Under the pieces are notes generated by a model that worked only from the letters and a program-made list of their open reading frames with translations, searched no databases and was not told the origin of the DNA. A stretch of DNA of 64,000 nucleotides, from assembly GCA_936450465.1 (NCBI GenBank), contig OW388293.1, positions 85,706,134 through 85,770,133 on the forward strand, written 5' to 3'. The position numbers were made by a program, and so were the translations under genes. Shown piece by piece: positions 22,119 to 35,625 of this stretch. Positions within the stretch are counted from its first letter, which is position 1, and the number at the start of each line of letters is the position of its first letter. This DNA is from Gibbula magus. Lineage: Eukaryota > Mollusca > Gastropoda > Trochida > Trochidae.

Positions 22119-22635
22119 ACATACATACATACATATAAACATGTGTATAGCGCCAATATCCAGCTAAGCTAAGCTGCTCAAAGGCGCTCTGTTTGCCCCC
22201 GATCATTGGATGTCAACTGTTTAACACTCTTTGTCAATCTCAGCTTCATTTGGAGTATGCACTTTTGCAGCCACTAGGCGCACAGAGTTAATTCACCATG
22301 CTCATCCTTACGAGGTACCCATTCATAGCTGGGTGAACTAGGACACATAGTCAAAGTATTTTGTCCAAGGATACTGCACGTTGCTGTACCTGGAACTAGG
22401 TGTCTGCACGTATTCATGTGGCCACAATCTGGTCATTTACCAACGGATTCGTGGGTTCTTTTAAGTGCACAGGGTTGTGTACTGTACACTAGCGGTTGTG
22501 ACAACACTGAAAGAGTCCGCACTCAAAGTTGACTCCAAGGTTTTTACACCTGGTCACAGCTGGACTCGAACCCGGCACCTCAAGCTCGCTGGATTGCTAA
22601 ACTGACACCTTTGCCGACTCGGCCACCGTGCCCCC
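22119..22635 (-). mobile_element. tRNA-headed SINE with conserved central domain
   Basis: Read on the minus strand, it starts GGGGGCACGGTGGCCGAGT, with an A-box-like TGGCCGAGTCGG and a perfect B box, GGTTCGAGTCC. The long variable region suggests a Leu- or Ser-type tRNA ancestor. The body contains TTCACCCAGCTATGAATGGG, a signature of widespread metazoan SINEs. It ends in a (TGTA)n tail, seen as (CATA)n on the plus strand at 22118-22134. The paralogue at about 15950 reads through GCAATATGTTGAG with no insert. Here the site is duplicated as ATAT. Confidence 0.85.
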
Positions 22636-22839
22636 ATATGTTGAAATATTTCCTTGCCTCTTGCCACAGCAATACCGACGGACATAATGATCATATAAAC
22701 ACACCCTTAAATACAACAAGAAAAGGACAGGTTATAGTGTCATATCACAGAAGAGGAACACATTGAAATAACCAATATAAAATAAATAACATTGAGCCTA
22801 AGAACATATGTACCATAATTTAAGACGACGATCCTATTG

Positions 22840-24400
22840 AACTGTCATTGTTCTCAAGTATTGAGTACATTAAGATTCAGTTCAGTAAGGTGATATGTGG
22901 AAGTCGATGTTTCAATTCAGTTCAATATGAAATTGAAGTGTCAGTGTAGATGTGAAGTGACTCTTGAAACAAGTCCACGTTGTTCCTCTCCCTGACCGGC
23001 TGCTATAGTCTTCTCATTAGTCCATGTAATTCACTTGCTCTGTAGACACATGGTTTGATGCATAGATATTTTGGGACATAAAGGTATATGTCTGATAAGT
23101 ATACGATACTGTATCTCTATTGTTTGTATACTTCGATTCCTATTTTTATGATGAATGCTATATGCACCAGGTGTTTCAGTTTACCCCGGTGTATAACAAT
23201 CACGTATATTGGTTAAAATAGGGTGTTTCTGATGTTTGTTCTTAGTGAGGATACAGCCAGTTTCTGATATGTGGTTAGTGAAGATTGGAGAAACATCACT
23301 TCCAGTAAGCTTCAGCAAAACCTATGCTGATTCCCCTCTGATTAAATTATTTGGAAAACACGCTATGCCGGGAATAAAATAGGATTAAAATCAATTCCCG
23401 TGTATCTGTGAATAAACTCTTTTACGTGAATTTGGTTTATACTATTGTATCATACTTCCAATCACAAAATTAAATTCACAAAACAACATTGACACGTTGC
23501 CACTAGCCGACGATTATAGCTAAATACAATGATATGTGTGTACATGTTCCAGCCTCGTATATAATTGGTTAACAAACACTGAAAAGCGAGAAAGATGAAA
23601 AAGGAATAAAATCAGCTCCCGTCTGTGAATAAACTCTTTCACGTGAATTTGGTTTATAAAATTGTCCTCGGTCATTTAATTTGGTTTATCATTCACAAAA
23701 CCATAGCTTGTAGCCCGCGATTATTGCAAAATACAATGGTAAATTATGTTTGTACATGTTCCATATTGCGAAAATCAGCCAGCGGCTTAAAGTTTTAGTT
23801 AACATTCGCTGAAAGGTGAGAACTTCATCCATGGAAATATCATAAAGCGAATGCAATACATGAAAGGCAATTGATATTTAATGTTAAAAGGATGAATGGC
23901 TGTTTCAACATTTAGACAAAGGTTAAAGTATATAGGATATACTTTTATTTGATTTATTTAAGTATACACATTTATGGAAGACACTTTTTTTCCAAAATCG
24001 ATTATTCATATTATATTGTGACAGGTCATATCACAATGGCGTTCTGCATACATTAGAAAAACAGTACACTTCATAAACTAACCAAACATCAAATCATTAT
24101 TGGTGCTAAAATCGGATACTAGCCTGGTATCATCATCATCATCATCATCATCATCGTCATCGTCATCACTTGTATCACCTCAATTATCTGTCTTCAATGG
24201 ACATAGATTGGAATGTCATTATCAGCAGGACTAATTAATCCCAGGGAGAACGACATCAGACTAAGGTTTGAGACAACAGAGACTGGTAAAAGTAAACTGA
24301 AATTTGTCTAAGTATGATACGGTTAAATTAACAAAATCTAGATTGTTAGGAAACGGTGTTGCTATTCATTTAGTTTTAATTCTGATTTGTGGATCAACTA
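22840..24400. repeat. Duplicated block, right copy (partner 16370-17800)
   Basis: This is a direct copy of 16370-17800 with an extra internal duplication: 23585-23880 repeats parts of 23390-23570. The LEGTTWTS exon-like block (22850-23110, minus) has lost its core here. It keeps SDIYLYVPKYLCIKPCV upstream and then stops. Confidence 0.8.
24129..24168. repeat. (ATC)n microsatellite with ATCGTC interruptions
   Basis: About thirteen trinucleotide units. A shorter version is at the matching place in the partner block, 17462-17480. Confidence 0.95.
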
Positions 24401-24479
24401 AAATTACACCTGAAATAGGACTGATGGTTTTTATGTATGTATTACATCCAAAATAACGTAATATATGTTATAAAATAAT

Positions 24480-26080
24480 GTTTATTTTAAACTAAGCTGA
24501 ATTAGAATCATTAGGTGATGTATATACCAAACATATCTCAAGTATAATAGTATGTGTACAAACAAAATATATATTATTGCAATGTGCATAAGTGTTGTAA
24601 GGTTGTGCCTATTATCAGCAATGAAAAGGCCTGTAGTGATAAACTCTGATCCGAGTTTGCACCAGCATCAACCGTAATTAGGTTCTTAAAATACACAGGG
24701 CATTATGTAGCTCATAGGTCTCAAGTATGATATTATGTATAGAAACAACATTTTAATCATTGGATATATCAAAGTGTTGTAAGGTTGTGCCAATGACAAT
24801 GGATTGCCGTGCAGTCATCGACTCCTATCATATTTTGCATAAAAGGTAGAACATCAGCAAGCGAGTGTAATTCGAAGCTCAGAAAACACAGGGCATTATA
24901 AAAGCTCATAGGCAATGCATTAAACATTTCATGTTTGAAGTAAAATGAGTCCATAACAAATTTGTTATATATACATGTACTGTATATGTCGATTTCATCT
25001 AAACTTAACTAATTGCTTGCAATTTTGAGTGATTCTAAACAAAATGGCATTATAATTGGCATTAGAGATTGTGCATAGTTTATTCTTTGGTGGTGGGTGT
25101 TGACGTAATGGGTAAATTATAGATATTCAATTTCAAACATTATATTTTAAATCTTCAAATTTAACTTTGATGTTATGTCACAAAAGCGATTGTATTTAGA
25201 CATGATTAAATAACCTTTAACTAAAACCATTTGTAACAAATACAAGCATTGATGTAAATGTATATAAATATATATTAATTTGTTTCGGATAGGCAAGTTC
25301 AAATCATTGCCTTCCTTAACACAACTTGATCTTAAGTAACTGACTAACATCGTTTCAATTATAGCAAATAATAAATCCTAAAGACACATGTGGAGACGAT
25401 CAAAATTCAAAAAAATTAATACAACAATTTTCTTTTAGTCACAAAATTATCATCAATAAATCAGTGTTTGCATCCCATTGACATAAACTATATAATATCA
25501 TGCCTCAAAATATAAAGCCAAGTCACTGATCACATACTGATAGCTTGGTTGTTTGGATTTGACTATAAATTTAAATTTATGATAATAAAATATTTCATAA
25601 AGAAAGACTTATCACAGTTCTTGGAAATCCATGTGGATCTTGAATCTTGAATTTATTAAAAGCATGTATGAATATCCACAATGTAACAATAATTTGACCA
25701 AAACTTAATTTCGTTCGTTAATATCCCTGTAGAATGAAACATAAAACTGGCCCTGATAAAAAAACATGAACAAATGCTCATAAACAGCATGCAGTAAAAC
25801 GAGTTGATATTTAGTTCAAAGACAATTATTTTAGATAGTTGCAATTCCAACCATCGATCCATCGGCAATTAAACTAGTACAATATCAGCCGAGTGCACAA
25901 AAGCTTTTGAATTTCTAACAATTCTAGAGATTATGTGACACGTCATACTGAATGTCACATCAGAACGTTGGAAATACTCTCGGAGAAAACTAACAGACCC
26001 ACAATTTTGTTTTTAAAACAGCAATAAACCTTGAACCTAGGGGGAAAACTAGCGACCAAAGGAAATGCTACAATGCAAGA
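24480..26080. repeat. Duplicated block, copy 3 (partners 4960-6480 and 17870-19600)
   Basis: It carries an extra local duplication: 24660-24760 and 24770-24920 are related. It holds the empty TTAA (25005-25008) that matches MITE copy 1. The minus-strand FYVSFYRDINE stretch is at about 25760-25720 and meets a stop soon after. The frames at 24769-24954, 25147-25350 and 25656-25868 are not conserved in the partners. Confidence 0.8.
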
Positions 26081-26813
26081 AAGTTTGATCCACGAATGAT
26101 AAATACTTGTGACACATAGTTAAATGCTGCGTCTAGAAGCAAACTAACATGTAGGCGATATAGGAGGGACTGCTTTTTTTATGACATCCTATAGTAACAA
26201 GGCACATGAAGGCACACTATTTCGGCAACATATCATATTAACTATCCTGAGTGGCATTCTAGAGGTTGTAGATATAAACTAAGATGTATGCAAAGTCATT
26301 TTTTTATTTCAATGCACATAATGTCTGCAACATATCGTATAAACTTCTTTGAGGGGTATTTCAGAAGATGTAAATGACGATATATGAATAGTAAACATTT
26401 TGAGTTCGATGCACGGGTCATAACAATATAAAATACAACTATCCGACCTATACTACAGCCTTCAGTATCTACAAAAAAAGTAGTCTATTTTAGTCAGTAA
26501 AACCTCCTTGGTCGGTATCTGGACAGTGTTCTGCAGTATTGATTACACTTACTATCAGCTCAGGGAGCCAATATGATATTATTTGAAAACTGTTTGCCGT
26601 CCTTTGCTAAACATAGGGCATCGCGTCTGAGCTCATACTTACTTGATTCTTTAAAATGGTTGGTTTTAAGAGGTTCAATTCTTCTTCTAACAGCAGGTCT
26701 AGGATTTAAGTCTAATATTAATTATTTTGAAAATGAAATGATTATTGTCGCTGCATCGATGCACGCTAGAACACATCCCTGCATTGATGTCGTCAGTCGC
26801 TGGATGATGTCAG
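26081..26813. other. No recognisable gene; short duplicated edge
   Basis: 26440-26572 matches 20340-20470. After 26573 the sequence departs from the paralogue. A 113-codon plus frame (26573-26914) has a hydrophobic segment but no recognised domain. Confidence 0.4.
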
Positions 26814-26936
26814 TAATACGTTTACGCCACAAATCAAACAAGACCAATTCAACCTGCAGCAAAACCCATAGTCGACCCTATCTTGGACGCTGTTGTGTCT
26901 GTCCTGTCCGGTGACAACAAGTTAACAAGTTGCTGA
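26814..26936 (+). other. Possible 3'-terminal exon fragment
   Basis: After an acceptor-like GATGATGTCAG the plus strand reads YVYATNQTRPIQPAAKPI, then VDPILDAVVSVLSGDNKLTSC and a TGA at 26934-26936. The composition is protein-like and richer in GC than the surroundings. It is absent from the matching place in the 20-kb paralogue. I do not recognise the family. With about 40 codons and no partner, chance cannot be excluded. Confidence 0.25.
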
Positions 26937-27690
26937 TTGTTGCTTGGTTGCAGTGGACGTTGCAGTGAGAAAACCAATTTATTCTGTTTTTCGTCTTTAA
27001 ATGATTGCACACAATTTACCGAAAATCATGGAATAATGAATGTTACTAATCCACATGCGATTTGGTGAATGTTTTCTGCAAATTTGAAAATTAAAAGCAG
27101 TCTCTATACATCGCAAAATCTTGTTTTAAAAGTGATCAGTTTCTGTTGTCGATTATAAAGACTAAACTATAGATATGTGAAAATATAAGCTTTACTCTGG
27201 CACAGTAACTGTTTTCTTTCTTTTGATGAATGTGTTGGTGGGATTCGCAATAAAGTGGGCAATCACCACTGGCTCGTCCTTCCCATGTTTAAGTAACGAT
27301 TATAATTGAATGTTAAGATAATCACGTGTTGAGTAAAACTCATAATTAACCCTATTTTCACTAAATACACGTCACTGGGTGAACTAGTTTTGATCGATTA
27401 GATAATGTATTTGTACAAATTGAGGAACTGTTACTCTAATTTCTTATGATGTTTACTTTTCAGAAATCTGGCTAATGATTAAATTGCTTACAAATGTTTG
27501 TGCAACGCAAACAATTCATCAGACTCAGATAAGTTTGGCCGAAAATCCCTTATTACAGCAAACTGCCAAAGTGTATCTATAGAGGTTTCTCATTAATATG
27601 AAAGTAACTTAATGGGCCTTCACACATTTAAGACAATGATCTTCTTCGTTAATATATTCCAATTGTTATTGTTACAAAAGGAGTGATATT
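26937..27690. other. No recognisable feature
   Basis: No gene, repeat partner or RNA structure seen. Confidence 0.5.
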
Positions 27691-29040
27691 CATCAGAAAC
27701 CTGTTACGAATTGCTCACAGTGTCCCATGTGATTATTGTGATGTACACAGTCATGGCATCATATGATAGTTGATGTCATGCACACAGAGCCGAACACGAT
27801 GACCTTTCATCACAATCACGCAACAGATTAAAATGTAATGCAACATTGTGTTGTAACTGGTTTTTCTTGTTCCCCCAATTAGAGGAATTGTTCGCTTTAC
27901 ATGCTGGGAGTAAAGCATTGTTATGTTATGTCGGAGTGTCCAGTTAAAGTCCTGTTGGTGAAACTGTAGGATTATTCTTTTGAAAAAGATATTTGTTATC
28001 TGCAATAGTACAAAACGGTGTACATGCGACAGCGCCTTTAAAGGGTTCCTTCAATTTTTACCAACTGTGTATGAATACTAGGAAGAAAGTACGAATTCTG
28101 CAACATATTTTTTTACGACAAAAGGAAAAGAACATGTACAATAAGTTACTACTAGTATTTACTTTCGAGACTTGATGACCCTACACTTGATCAACAATTA
28201 TGTAGCCTTAGCCTTTTCGAATTAAGGATTGATTTTCTACCCAATTGTGATCTGCATTAGTACAAAATGGTGAATCATTTTGTCATGTGTTCGAGTTATA
28301 AATGCCATGTACTTGTAATAGTTTTATTATCGGGAGCTGTACCACATTACAACTACAAGAGAAGTACTGAATAACACAAATTGCTGATCAAGTTGTTGCT
28401 GAAGTGTCCGTTATTACAAGATTTTGTCAGTTTGGGGCATCTGTGTATGGCTGCTAGGAAGAAAGTACGAATAATGGAAAAATTGTTCCGACAAAAGTAA
28501 AAGAAACTGTCCTTTTCCAAATGGTGTGATCCCATATATGACAGTGTTACATTTAGTCAATATTAAATTTCTAGATTGATGACACAACACTAGGCGAACG
28601 ATTTTGTAGCCTACGCAGATATACTATTTCTGAAACACAAAGCCTCCGATAAAATGGTCTTGTCGAATACAGGATCGATGGTCTATTAAACAGCGTTTAT
28701 GAACATTGCATCTCAATCAAACCAGTCTCAACGTTGCTGTTGCTTTTCATGAAGTTATTGACGAATCCCTTTCGATAATTGATACTGAGATGTACAGGCG
28801 CTAGGCTGTCCGTCTCTGATCTTGCAGTTGTTCCTCATAAAACTATGTGTCTATAACAACAACAGCACAATACATGTGGCGATGATTTCTTAGAGGAATG
28901 AAGTTGAGAAACTGTCTACACTGTGGTATAACATAGAAACACATTAAACATCATGTTGATGTGTTCCGTATCCATTAGTTACATCACTAAACAGGGAGTT
29001 ACTGCATTAAAGCAAATGTAGCCTGCTAAACAGAATCAAG
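27691..29040. repeat. Duplicated block present twice in tandem (partner 20780-21780)
   Basis: Two adjacent partial copies of the 20780-21780 block are visible. The first covers about 27700-28240 and the second about 28240-29040, each with GAAGAAAGTACGAATTCTGC-type or AGGAAGAAAGTACGAAT words. The minus-strand words NNHMGHC at about 27725-27745 link it to the 31700-32050 module. Confidence 0.7.
28697..28834 (-). pseudogene. Exon-like fragment, NNFMKGNSNVE family, copy 2
   Basis: The frame is open for 45 codons after a TGA: ETDSLAPVHLSINYRK, then GFVNNFMKSNSNVETG, then LIEMQCS and a TAA. The TAA is at the same place as in copy 1 (21331-21600). Downstream at 28565-28680 the GGFVFQK and ICVGYKIV stretch survives in a shifted frame. 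Unknown product. Confidence 0.4.
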
Positions 29041-31699
29041 AAGATTGCAAAATGAGCTGGTGTTAACAAATATATGCATTTACATAACCATATAAAATAG
29101 CGTCCCACAGAAACAACAACCATGTAAGTTTAATCCACGATTGAAATACAACTGAAACAAAGGTGCCTTGTCAATGGGCCACGTGACATACAGTTGCTAC
29201 CACGGATACATTATACCACTAATGTTTTAAAATATACTTTAAAATATTCTTAATCAGGAGAGAAGGGAGAGAGAAATGGGGTTTTCTGCTTGTATTACGA
29301 CGTCCTATACCTCTAGGGTATGTCAACGAAACAAAGTAAAAGAAGGTACAGTATGTCAACAACATTTTTATAACTTAATGAAGTTCAAACTTAAATTCTT
29401 AAGCTTAATGCAGAACATTTTTTAAGAAAACGTTTTAATTGTAATTTCAGCAAACCATCGGCGTGTAAAACTAAAATGATCGTACCATGAGGAATGACTT
29501 ACTAATCCAAACAATAAGCTAATATAAGACTTTCAAAATCGATATTTCTGTTTTGGTGGCTAGTAAACATGTCAGCATGGACATACCTGTCCAGAAATCA
29601 CTATATGTCAATCATGACCGAGAAGAGTAGCTGGAGTATATAGAGGTATATATTGCAGAGGGGAATAGCCAGGGAGATTATTAACAACTACCTGTATTAG
29701 CTTCATGAGACACTCAACGTCAGCGATGACATATCCATCTTGATGATGAACCTCACTTTAACATAATTGAGTTGCTAATAGCTGCTTACAAAGTGTACAA
29801 AATACTTCAGATGGCAGCAGTAGCCACAGAGGTCTGATGAGATATATTCACGGCATGCCCAATAGGATCAACTGTAGGCAGCAGCATACGCTGGTATTAC
29901 CGTGTCACTTGTAGTATACACTGCCTTGAGCCGCCCCAGACAGTGGCCAATTAAGGAAGCAATATATTGGACAGAAGAACACGAGGCACTGCCAGCTGGA
30001 TCCATGCATAGTGTTATTACACATGTTAAACTACTGTGTTCTCATTTTTTTCTACTCAGCAATTGAAGTTTCAATTTAATGTGTAAATACGATTTCGATG
30101 CAGATGTATGATTCACTGTCGGTCATTAATGTCGTAATGAAATGTTTCAAAGAGACGTTAACAGTTTTAATAATTAATTTAAGCACGTTTAGAGATGATT
30201 AGTTTGGTTCATGCACTTCCCCTGAAGGTTGTTATCATTTATAAGTGAATGTCCCATCCTGATTTATCAGCATTTTTGCAGATTGCCTTTAGTGGAAATA
30301 GTCGTGAAGTCCAAACCTTCTTTCAACGAAGAGGATGTACTTGATATTGTGCAAAACTGGTTGAACAACTAACACAATTTCTTTAATGCTCATTCCAGAA
30401 TTGAGCTTTTGAATCATTAAGGGAAAGTCTGACATGGATTTTATAAACTACTCCTGTTTGACACCAGCATAAACATTGTTTGTGAAAAAGTTACACTCGC
30501 GATTAAGAGAATTTGTATAGTGGAACTAACTTAAACCCGTATGTAAATCACCTTCAAAATTAAAGTTTAAAATTGTTGTTCTTCAAACAAACGTTTTAAA
30601 TATTCATTCACATGGCTATGTCTCATGAGTAAAAGTAAAATATGGCATCATTCAACCAGAAGTACTTTCATTCTTTCCCGTTGAACACAATGAGTCAACT
30701 CAACTTTCAGTTTTTCATTAAACCATTCGTTAGTCCCTCAGTGGCCGTGTAAATTAGGATTTAAAAATAAAATTGTGAATTTTGTATCTAGTTATCACAT
30801 AAACGACGTTAAAACCACCGTGCTTGTCATAGATGAATAATAATAAAAAATCACTCTCTTGAGAAATATTGTAGTTTCTATAATGTTGAACTCAAGTTTA
30901 AGCCTGTTGATGAAGAACTGCTAGCCTATCAGTTTTCTTCTAAAGAAGAGAATTCGGTTCAAACTATGTAAATTCAATAAAATACAATGTTTACATAAAC
31001 GGCTCATTTCACAATTATTTCACATCTGTGCTCAAACAGGCAATAACGTTTATATTATTTTGTCGATAATAATTTAGTGACGAGTACAGAAAGCGTTGAC
31101 GAACTAACATAGCATGAATGATCGTTTGATAGTTGAAGTTGTATGGAATGAAACAAAGTACATGTGTATAAAGATATTTTTACAGAGTATCCACGAAACA
31201 TATGCCAAACAAAGTACAGGACCACTTCATACTCGCAGTAGAATAAGTACTACTGACATTTTAATAGTTTAGGGTAGTAACATTTTATGCAATGCAATAT
31301 CTCTTTATGTTACATTTGGTTTCCCACAATACTAAATACGTTATATTTCTACACGTGTCACCTTATTAAGTTGATAAATGTTCTCTGGTTTATCCGTTGT
31401 TAAACTATGATGTGTGTCACCAGTTATAGCTCATATCAGTCAATTATTAGGTGACATTAAGTTTAGTTAGTTTTTAGTTTTCAAATTACAAATACTTCTC
31501 TTTAAGAAAATAATGACCCACGACATCAATAGTAAATATATTTCAACAATTGACATAAACCAAAACTAGGGACATTTTAAGAATGGAAGCACATAATACT
31601 ACTGTTGACGCAATCAACTTCACCCTCGCAGTCCAGTGTTAAATCAGAGCATCAAAGGTCTGGTATTTCACCATGTCGTATTCGAGACTCCCTTTGTTC
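29041..31699. repeat. Mostly unannotated; contains a duplicated segment
   Basis: 29830-30060 matches 33370-33650 (TATTCACGGCATGCCC, CTGCCTTGAGC). The minus strand of this copy has a 46-codon frame from 30003 to about 29863. It starts MDPAGSASCSSVQY and ends in a TGA. The partner keeps a similar end only after a frameshift. The rest of the interval shows nothing recognisable. Confidence 0.5.
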
Positions 31700-32050
31700 T
31701 GAATATTAGATTACAACAATAGTGGGCTGTACATGCTGGAGAATGTAATTATATTTGTTCATCAGGAACCAGTCAGGTGATGCTGTCGGTGTCCCATGTG
31801 GTTGCTGTCCTTAATGAAAACTTGAGACTCAATCGCCACACCAGCTATGGTAAAGCTAAAGGAGACAGCCCAGAGATAGAGATTGACATATTTTTGTTGC
31901 AAAGGAATATAATTTTGTATGGAAATGTATCATGTTTTCACTAAATTGTGAGATTCGTTTGTCTCTTTATGCGAATATTAGCATATTCCTGTCGCTCAGT
32001 GTTTATTCTTTATACTGTAACAAATTTCTCAACACGGAAGCGTGTCTGGG
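31700..32050 (-). repeat. First-exon-like module, copy 1
   Basis: On the minus strand this module has two parts. Upstream (about 32050-31970) lies a conserved stretch with TATA-like sequence and CTGACAGACAGG-type words. Then comes 31889-31770: an ATG, a hydrophobic stretch in one frame (WAVSFSFTIAGVAIESQ), NNHMGH-related residues and ACTG followed by a donor-like GTTCCTGATG. Related modules are at 41515, 44230, 51600, 53570, 60585 and 63440. In this copy the ATG and the hydrophobic stretch are in different frames, so it is not a working exon. Confidence 0.55.
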
Positions 32051-32403
32051 TATATCGAGTAATAAAATGTGCACAATAACCATTAACTTTACCGAGTTAT
32101 AAACAGTTGAAACGTTTATATCTTTGCACTAGACCTCACATTGTATGACCAAACAAAATATGAATAAGCTTTTCTTCATAAACATAACAAAATATGTTTA
32201 ATGTTATAGGTAAGTCAGGATAAAGGTTATATGAAGAGGGTAAATATGATTTCAATTGTCATCAATTTGAGACAAAATACAGAAATGTAATTGCTAGAAT
32301 AACTCGTTTAAGGACACTAAGCACAGAATGGAATTGCTTTAATTTGAAATATTAACTCTTCTTTGTATTTTGAGTCTCTAGACATTTCACATTTTGTCAC
32401 TAC
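32051..32403. repeat. Duplicated flank of the module, no gene
   Basis: Matches 44640-44900 and 54000-54530 in part (CCGAGTTATAAACAGTTGAAACG). I see no frame of interest. Confidence 0.6.
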
Positions 32404-32604
32404 TTAATTTCGGGACTTCATGAACCTGTACAAGGATACCAATTGGATAGCGTATATGGGGAAATACTCCGAAAAAGTGTCTCTTGTTAATTCATTCTCA
32501 ACATTGCTGTTTCCTTTCATGAAGTTATTGACGAATCCCATTGGATCATTGATACCTATAAATACAGGCGCTAGGCTGTCTGTCTCTTCCTTGCAATTTA
32601 TGGC
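32404..32604 (-). pseudogene. Exon-like fragment, NNFMKGNSNVE family, copy 3
   Basis: This is the most open copy, with 66 codons between a TGA (32605-32607) and a TAA (32404-32406). It reads NCKEETDSLAPVFIG, then INDPMGFVNNFMKGNSNVE, then ELTRDTFSEYFPIYAIQL, then FMKSRN. The second half has been joined differently from copy 1 by a deletion. It has no start codon at its beginning, so it would have to be an internal or last exon. A plus-strand frame over the same bases is a shadow of it. Confidence 0.4.
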
Positions 32605-35184
32605 TCATACAACTGCGTGTCTGTAAACTGCTCATAATGTCAGTAACAACAGCGGCAAAATAAATGTGGAAAACATTTCATACAGGAACGTTGTTGGGAA
32701 ACTGTCTACGGTGTGGTATAAAGACGTAACACACCATGAAACATCATGTCGATGTGCTCCCATCCCATTCTTGAATTATATCACTAAACATTATAATTGT
32801 ATTAACGCAAGTGTGACCTGGTTAACAGATCCATGCAGATGGAAAATAAGTGGAAGTGGGCAAAGATAACACATTTACATAATCCTATAAACTAACCTCC
32901 AAAAGAAACGTCACCAACAACAATGACAGAAACAACAAGACATTTTAACCAACGAATGATTCATACGACGAAACATAATTTAAAAAATTTGCCAAAAAGC
33001 CAATGAAACTCAAGTTATTTTTTGGAAACAGTATCATATTATGTATTCCGAAAAAAACAGGACCTAGTTTCTAACTAGGAGGATAAGGAGAGAAAATAGG
33101 AAATATATTATGACGTCATATAATAATGAAGCGTCAAGGATTTGAAGTCCAAGAAGGAAATTGTGATTTCAGCAACCCATCCATGTTTGGACGTGTAATA
33201 AATAATGGCAATACAAGTATTGTACAGTGATGAATTGAATTTTTAATGCTCCTTAACAAAACATAGCATTATCTTAGACATTCAAAATCAACATTTTGTG
33301 GTTGAGTCTTTTGAAATATTTGTCAAATTGCCGAAGGATGATGACGTGACCAATTACTGATTACTAAGTGTACTAAATACTTCACAAAGCTGACAGTATT
33401 AGCAGCTAGAGAGATCGCAAGGGAAATATTCACGGCATGCCCGATAGGATCAACGGTTGGCAGTAGGATACGATGGTATTAATGTGTCACTTCTAGTATA
33501 TACTGCCTTGAGCTCCCCCACAGACAGGAATATCTGTTACAGACGAATACAAGGTATTAGAGCAGGATATAGCACTGCCAGCGAGATCCACGGATAGTCT
33601 TCTACACGTGTTAAACTTCTATGTTCTCGCCTTTATTCTATTCATCAATTGAAGTTTGATAATAAATGCGTGTAAATACGATTTGAATTGCAGATTAGTA
33701 TTTACAGTCAGTCACTGATGTCGCAATATTCAAAAGAGATGATACCCGTAATGAACATACTACATACTAATACTAAAAGTACATGTTATACAGTTATATT
33801 TAGAAAGACTCAAAGAAATGCGTAAACATGTTTAAAGATGTTTGAAAATCCATTTCTTGAGTTATCGTCAATGTTGCAGGCTGTCTTCCGTGGAGGCAGC
33901 CAAGGACGATACGAGTCTAATTTCTTATTTCAATTAACCCATATATACATGAGGTCTCCTTTTTTGTTCATATTGTATGAGCTAAATCATTTTGTCACAC
34001 AATGAAAGGAATGGGATGTCATTAAATCGTTAAATAATTTTGTACATACTTTGTTTTACATATAAGAAGTGCCTCCCAAAAAGTGGACGTTATGCACGAA
34101 AGGGTACAGGATTTATTTTTTTTACAGATTAAATAGTTGCACTCTCTGCATCCAATGGCGACAGCAACACATGGAACCTTTTGTTTTAGTTAATGCATAT
34201 GAATGCAATTGAGTCAGTTTTTCTTGGGATTTTCTCAGTTGATAGTGTGTGCTAAATGTAACAAACTATTTTGTTTACATGTATTTGAATAAAAATATAT
34301 TTTTGCAAAGTATGCATCAGAACTTCTTCTAAAACGTTATCAAATTTTACTGCTTATATCCAGTGTTTTCAAAAATAAAAAATAATATTTAGAAAAGTTA
34401 TCCAGTGTTCTTTGAATCTGTTTATAAGTTATTGTACAATAACTATTTATCTGGACAAATGATTGAAGGAAACATCACCATCAACCAGATGCCTGATTCA
34501 AGTGCCGTATACATTAAAATAATATTAATATTGTGCCTGATAAGAATCTGTAAACATTTAACGTTATTAAACCCTTATAAAATATTTATAAAACGATATT
34601 GTCCCTAGTCATATATTTTCATTTTGAAAGGTTGCCGATGGTACACAGCTTGAAACAGATTTGATTGTTCAGGTAACTGGATACATATCTGTGTGGTCTT
34701 CTTACCACATTGGGCATAACGATGTTAAGAGTTAATTTAGATTTGAATTTGGACACTGACCCAGTGTTGCCAATCCTGGTGTTATTGGGTATGCGACTAA
34801 GTTAACATAAGACCCCCTCCCCACCTCTTTTCTCCGAAATCCTGTTACCTGTTATTCTATATTCTGTACATATTTGATTTGGCATTTCCAAAGCTGTACA
34901 AATATTTTTTGTCTTCTAGATTGTCTTCTTGTGCTGCAAAGGTAATTCAGTCCATTGGATGCAGATGTACTGATGACCCCGACGTTGTGGTTGACATGTT
35001 ATGACGATGCGATCCGAATTTGTGACTCTACGAAACTCAAAGGATTTTTGGAAGCAGATTTGTCAAGAGTGAAAAACCTAATCTTATTGCTTGCAAATAC
35101 TTATTCTTAGTGCTTCATGTAATTGCAAGGACGTAAAGAAATTGTCAAAGTACGTATGGAACATCTTCTATGGTAGCTCACTCA
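32605..35184. other. No recognisable gene; one duplicated segment
   Basis: 32605-32870 continues the duplicated block shared with 21600-21780. 33370-33650 matches 29830-30060. The remainder, including the 67-codon frame at 34405-34608, has no domain or repeat partner that I can see. Confidence 0.45.
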
Positions 35185-35625
35185 TATGGAAGGGGATTTG
35201 TGCCATAAATGAAGACATGTTTACTTGTAACTTGTAACTTGTAATGTGTAACATGTCGTTCTCAACCATACACGTCTCGAAAAGACAACTCCAACCATGC
35301 AAAACTATCATTTTAATCCTGTCAATCGTAACTTCCCATTCTCAACTTTACAAAGTTGAAATGTAATTCTAAAAATCGTCAAAGTCAAAAAGTCAACTTG
35401 TTATGTTTAATTATTAAATCTAAATAATATGCACATTTTGTAATGTTACAAGTTACGTTTGACAAATGAAAAATGGAAAATGAAGAGTAGCAAAGTCAGC
35501 TTTGTAAAACGGACTTTAGCATTTCGAGACTGACACGACTTGCATAGTTGCGAATGCAATGTTTCAAATTACATCTCTAAATGAATTCGCATTTACCATA
35601 TTTGGAAGTTTCCCGAACATTGCCG
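35185..35625. repeat. Left arm of a large inverted repeat
   Basis: This is inverted relative to 39370-39813. The outer end reads TATGGAAGGGGATTTGTGCC, and the arm contains a run of ACTTGTA units (35224-35251) and ATTTCGAGACTGACACG. The two arms enclose about 3.7 kb that includes the Penelope-like element. The arms look like the ends of a transposon or two copies of one dispersed element. Confidence 0.85.

Noticed and set aside
26573..26914. 113-codon plus frame with a hydrophobic segment
   Set aside because: No family recognised, no partner in the paralogous block, and a different frame in its last third looks more protein-like (26814-26936).
28011..28045. Possible end of another TTAA MITE (CGACAGCGCCTTTAA)
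   Set aside because: Only one end is visible, and no matching inverted end was found nearby.
35224..35251. Short direct repeats suggestive of a CRISPR-like array
   Set aside because: They are abutting 7-bp ACTTGTA units with no spacers, in a eukaryotic repeat arm.
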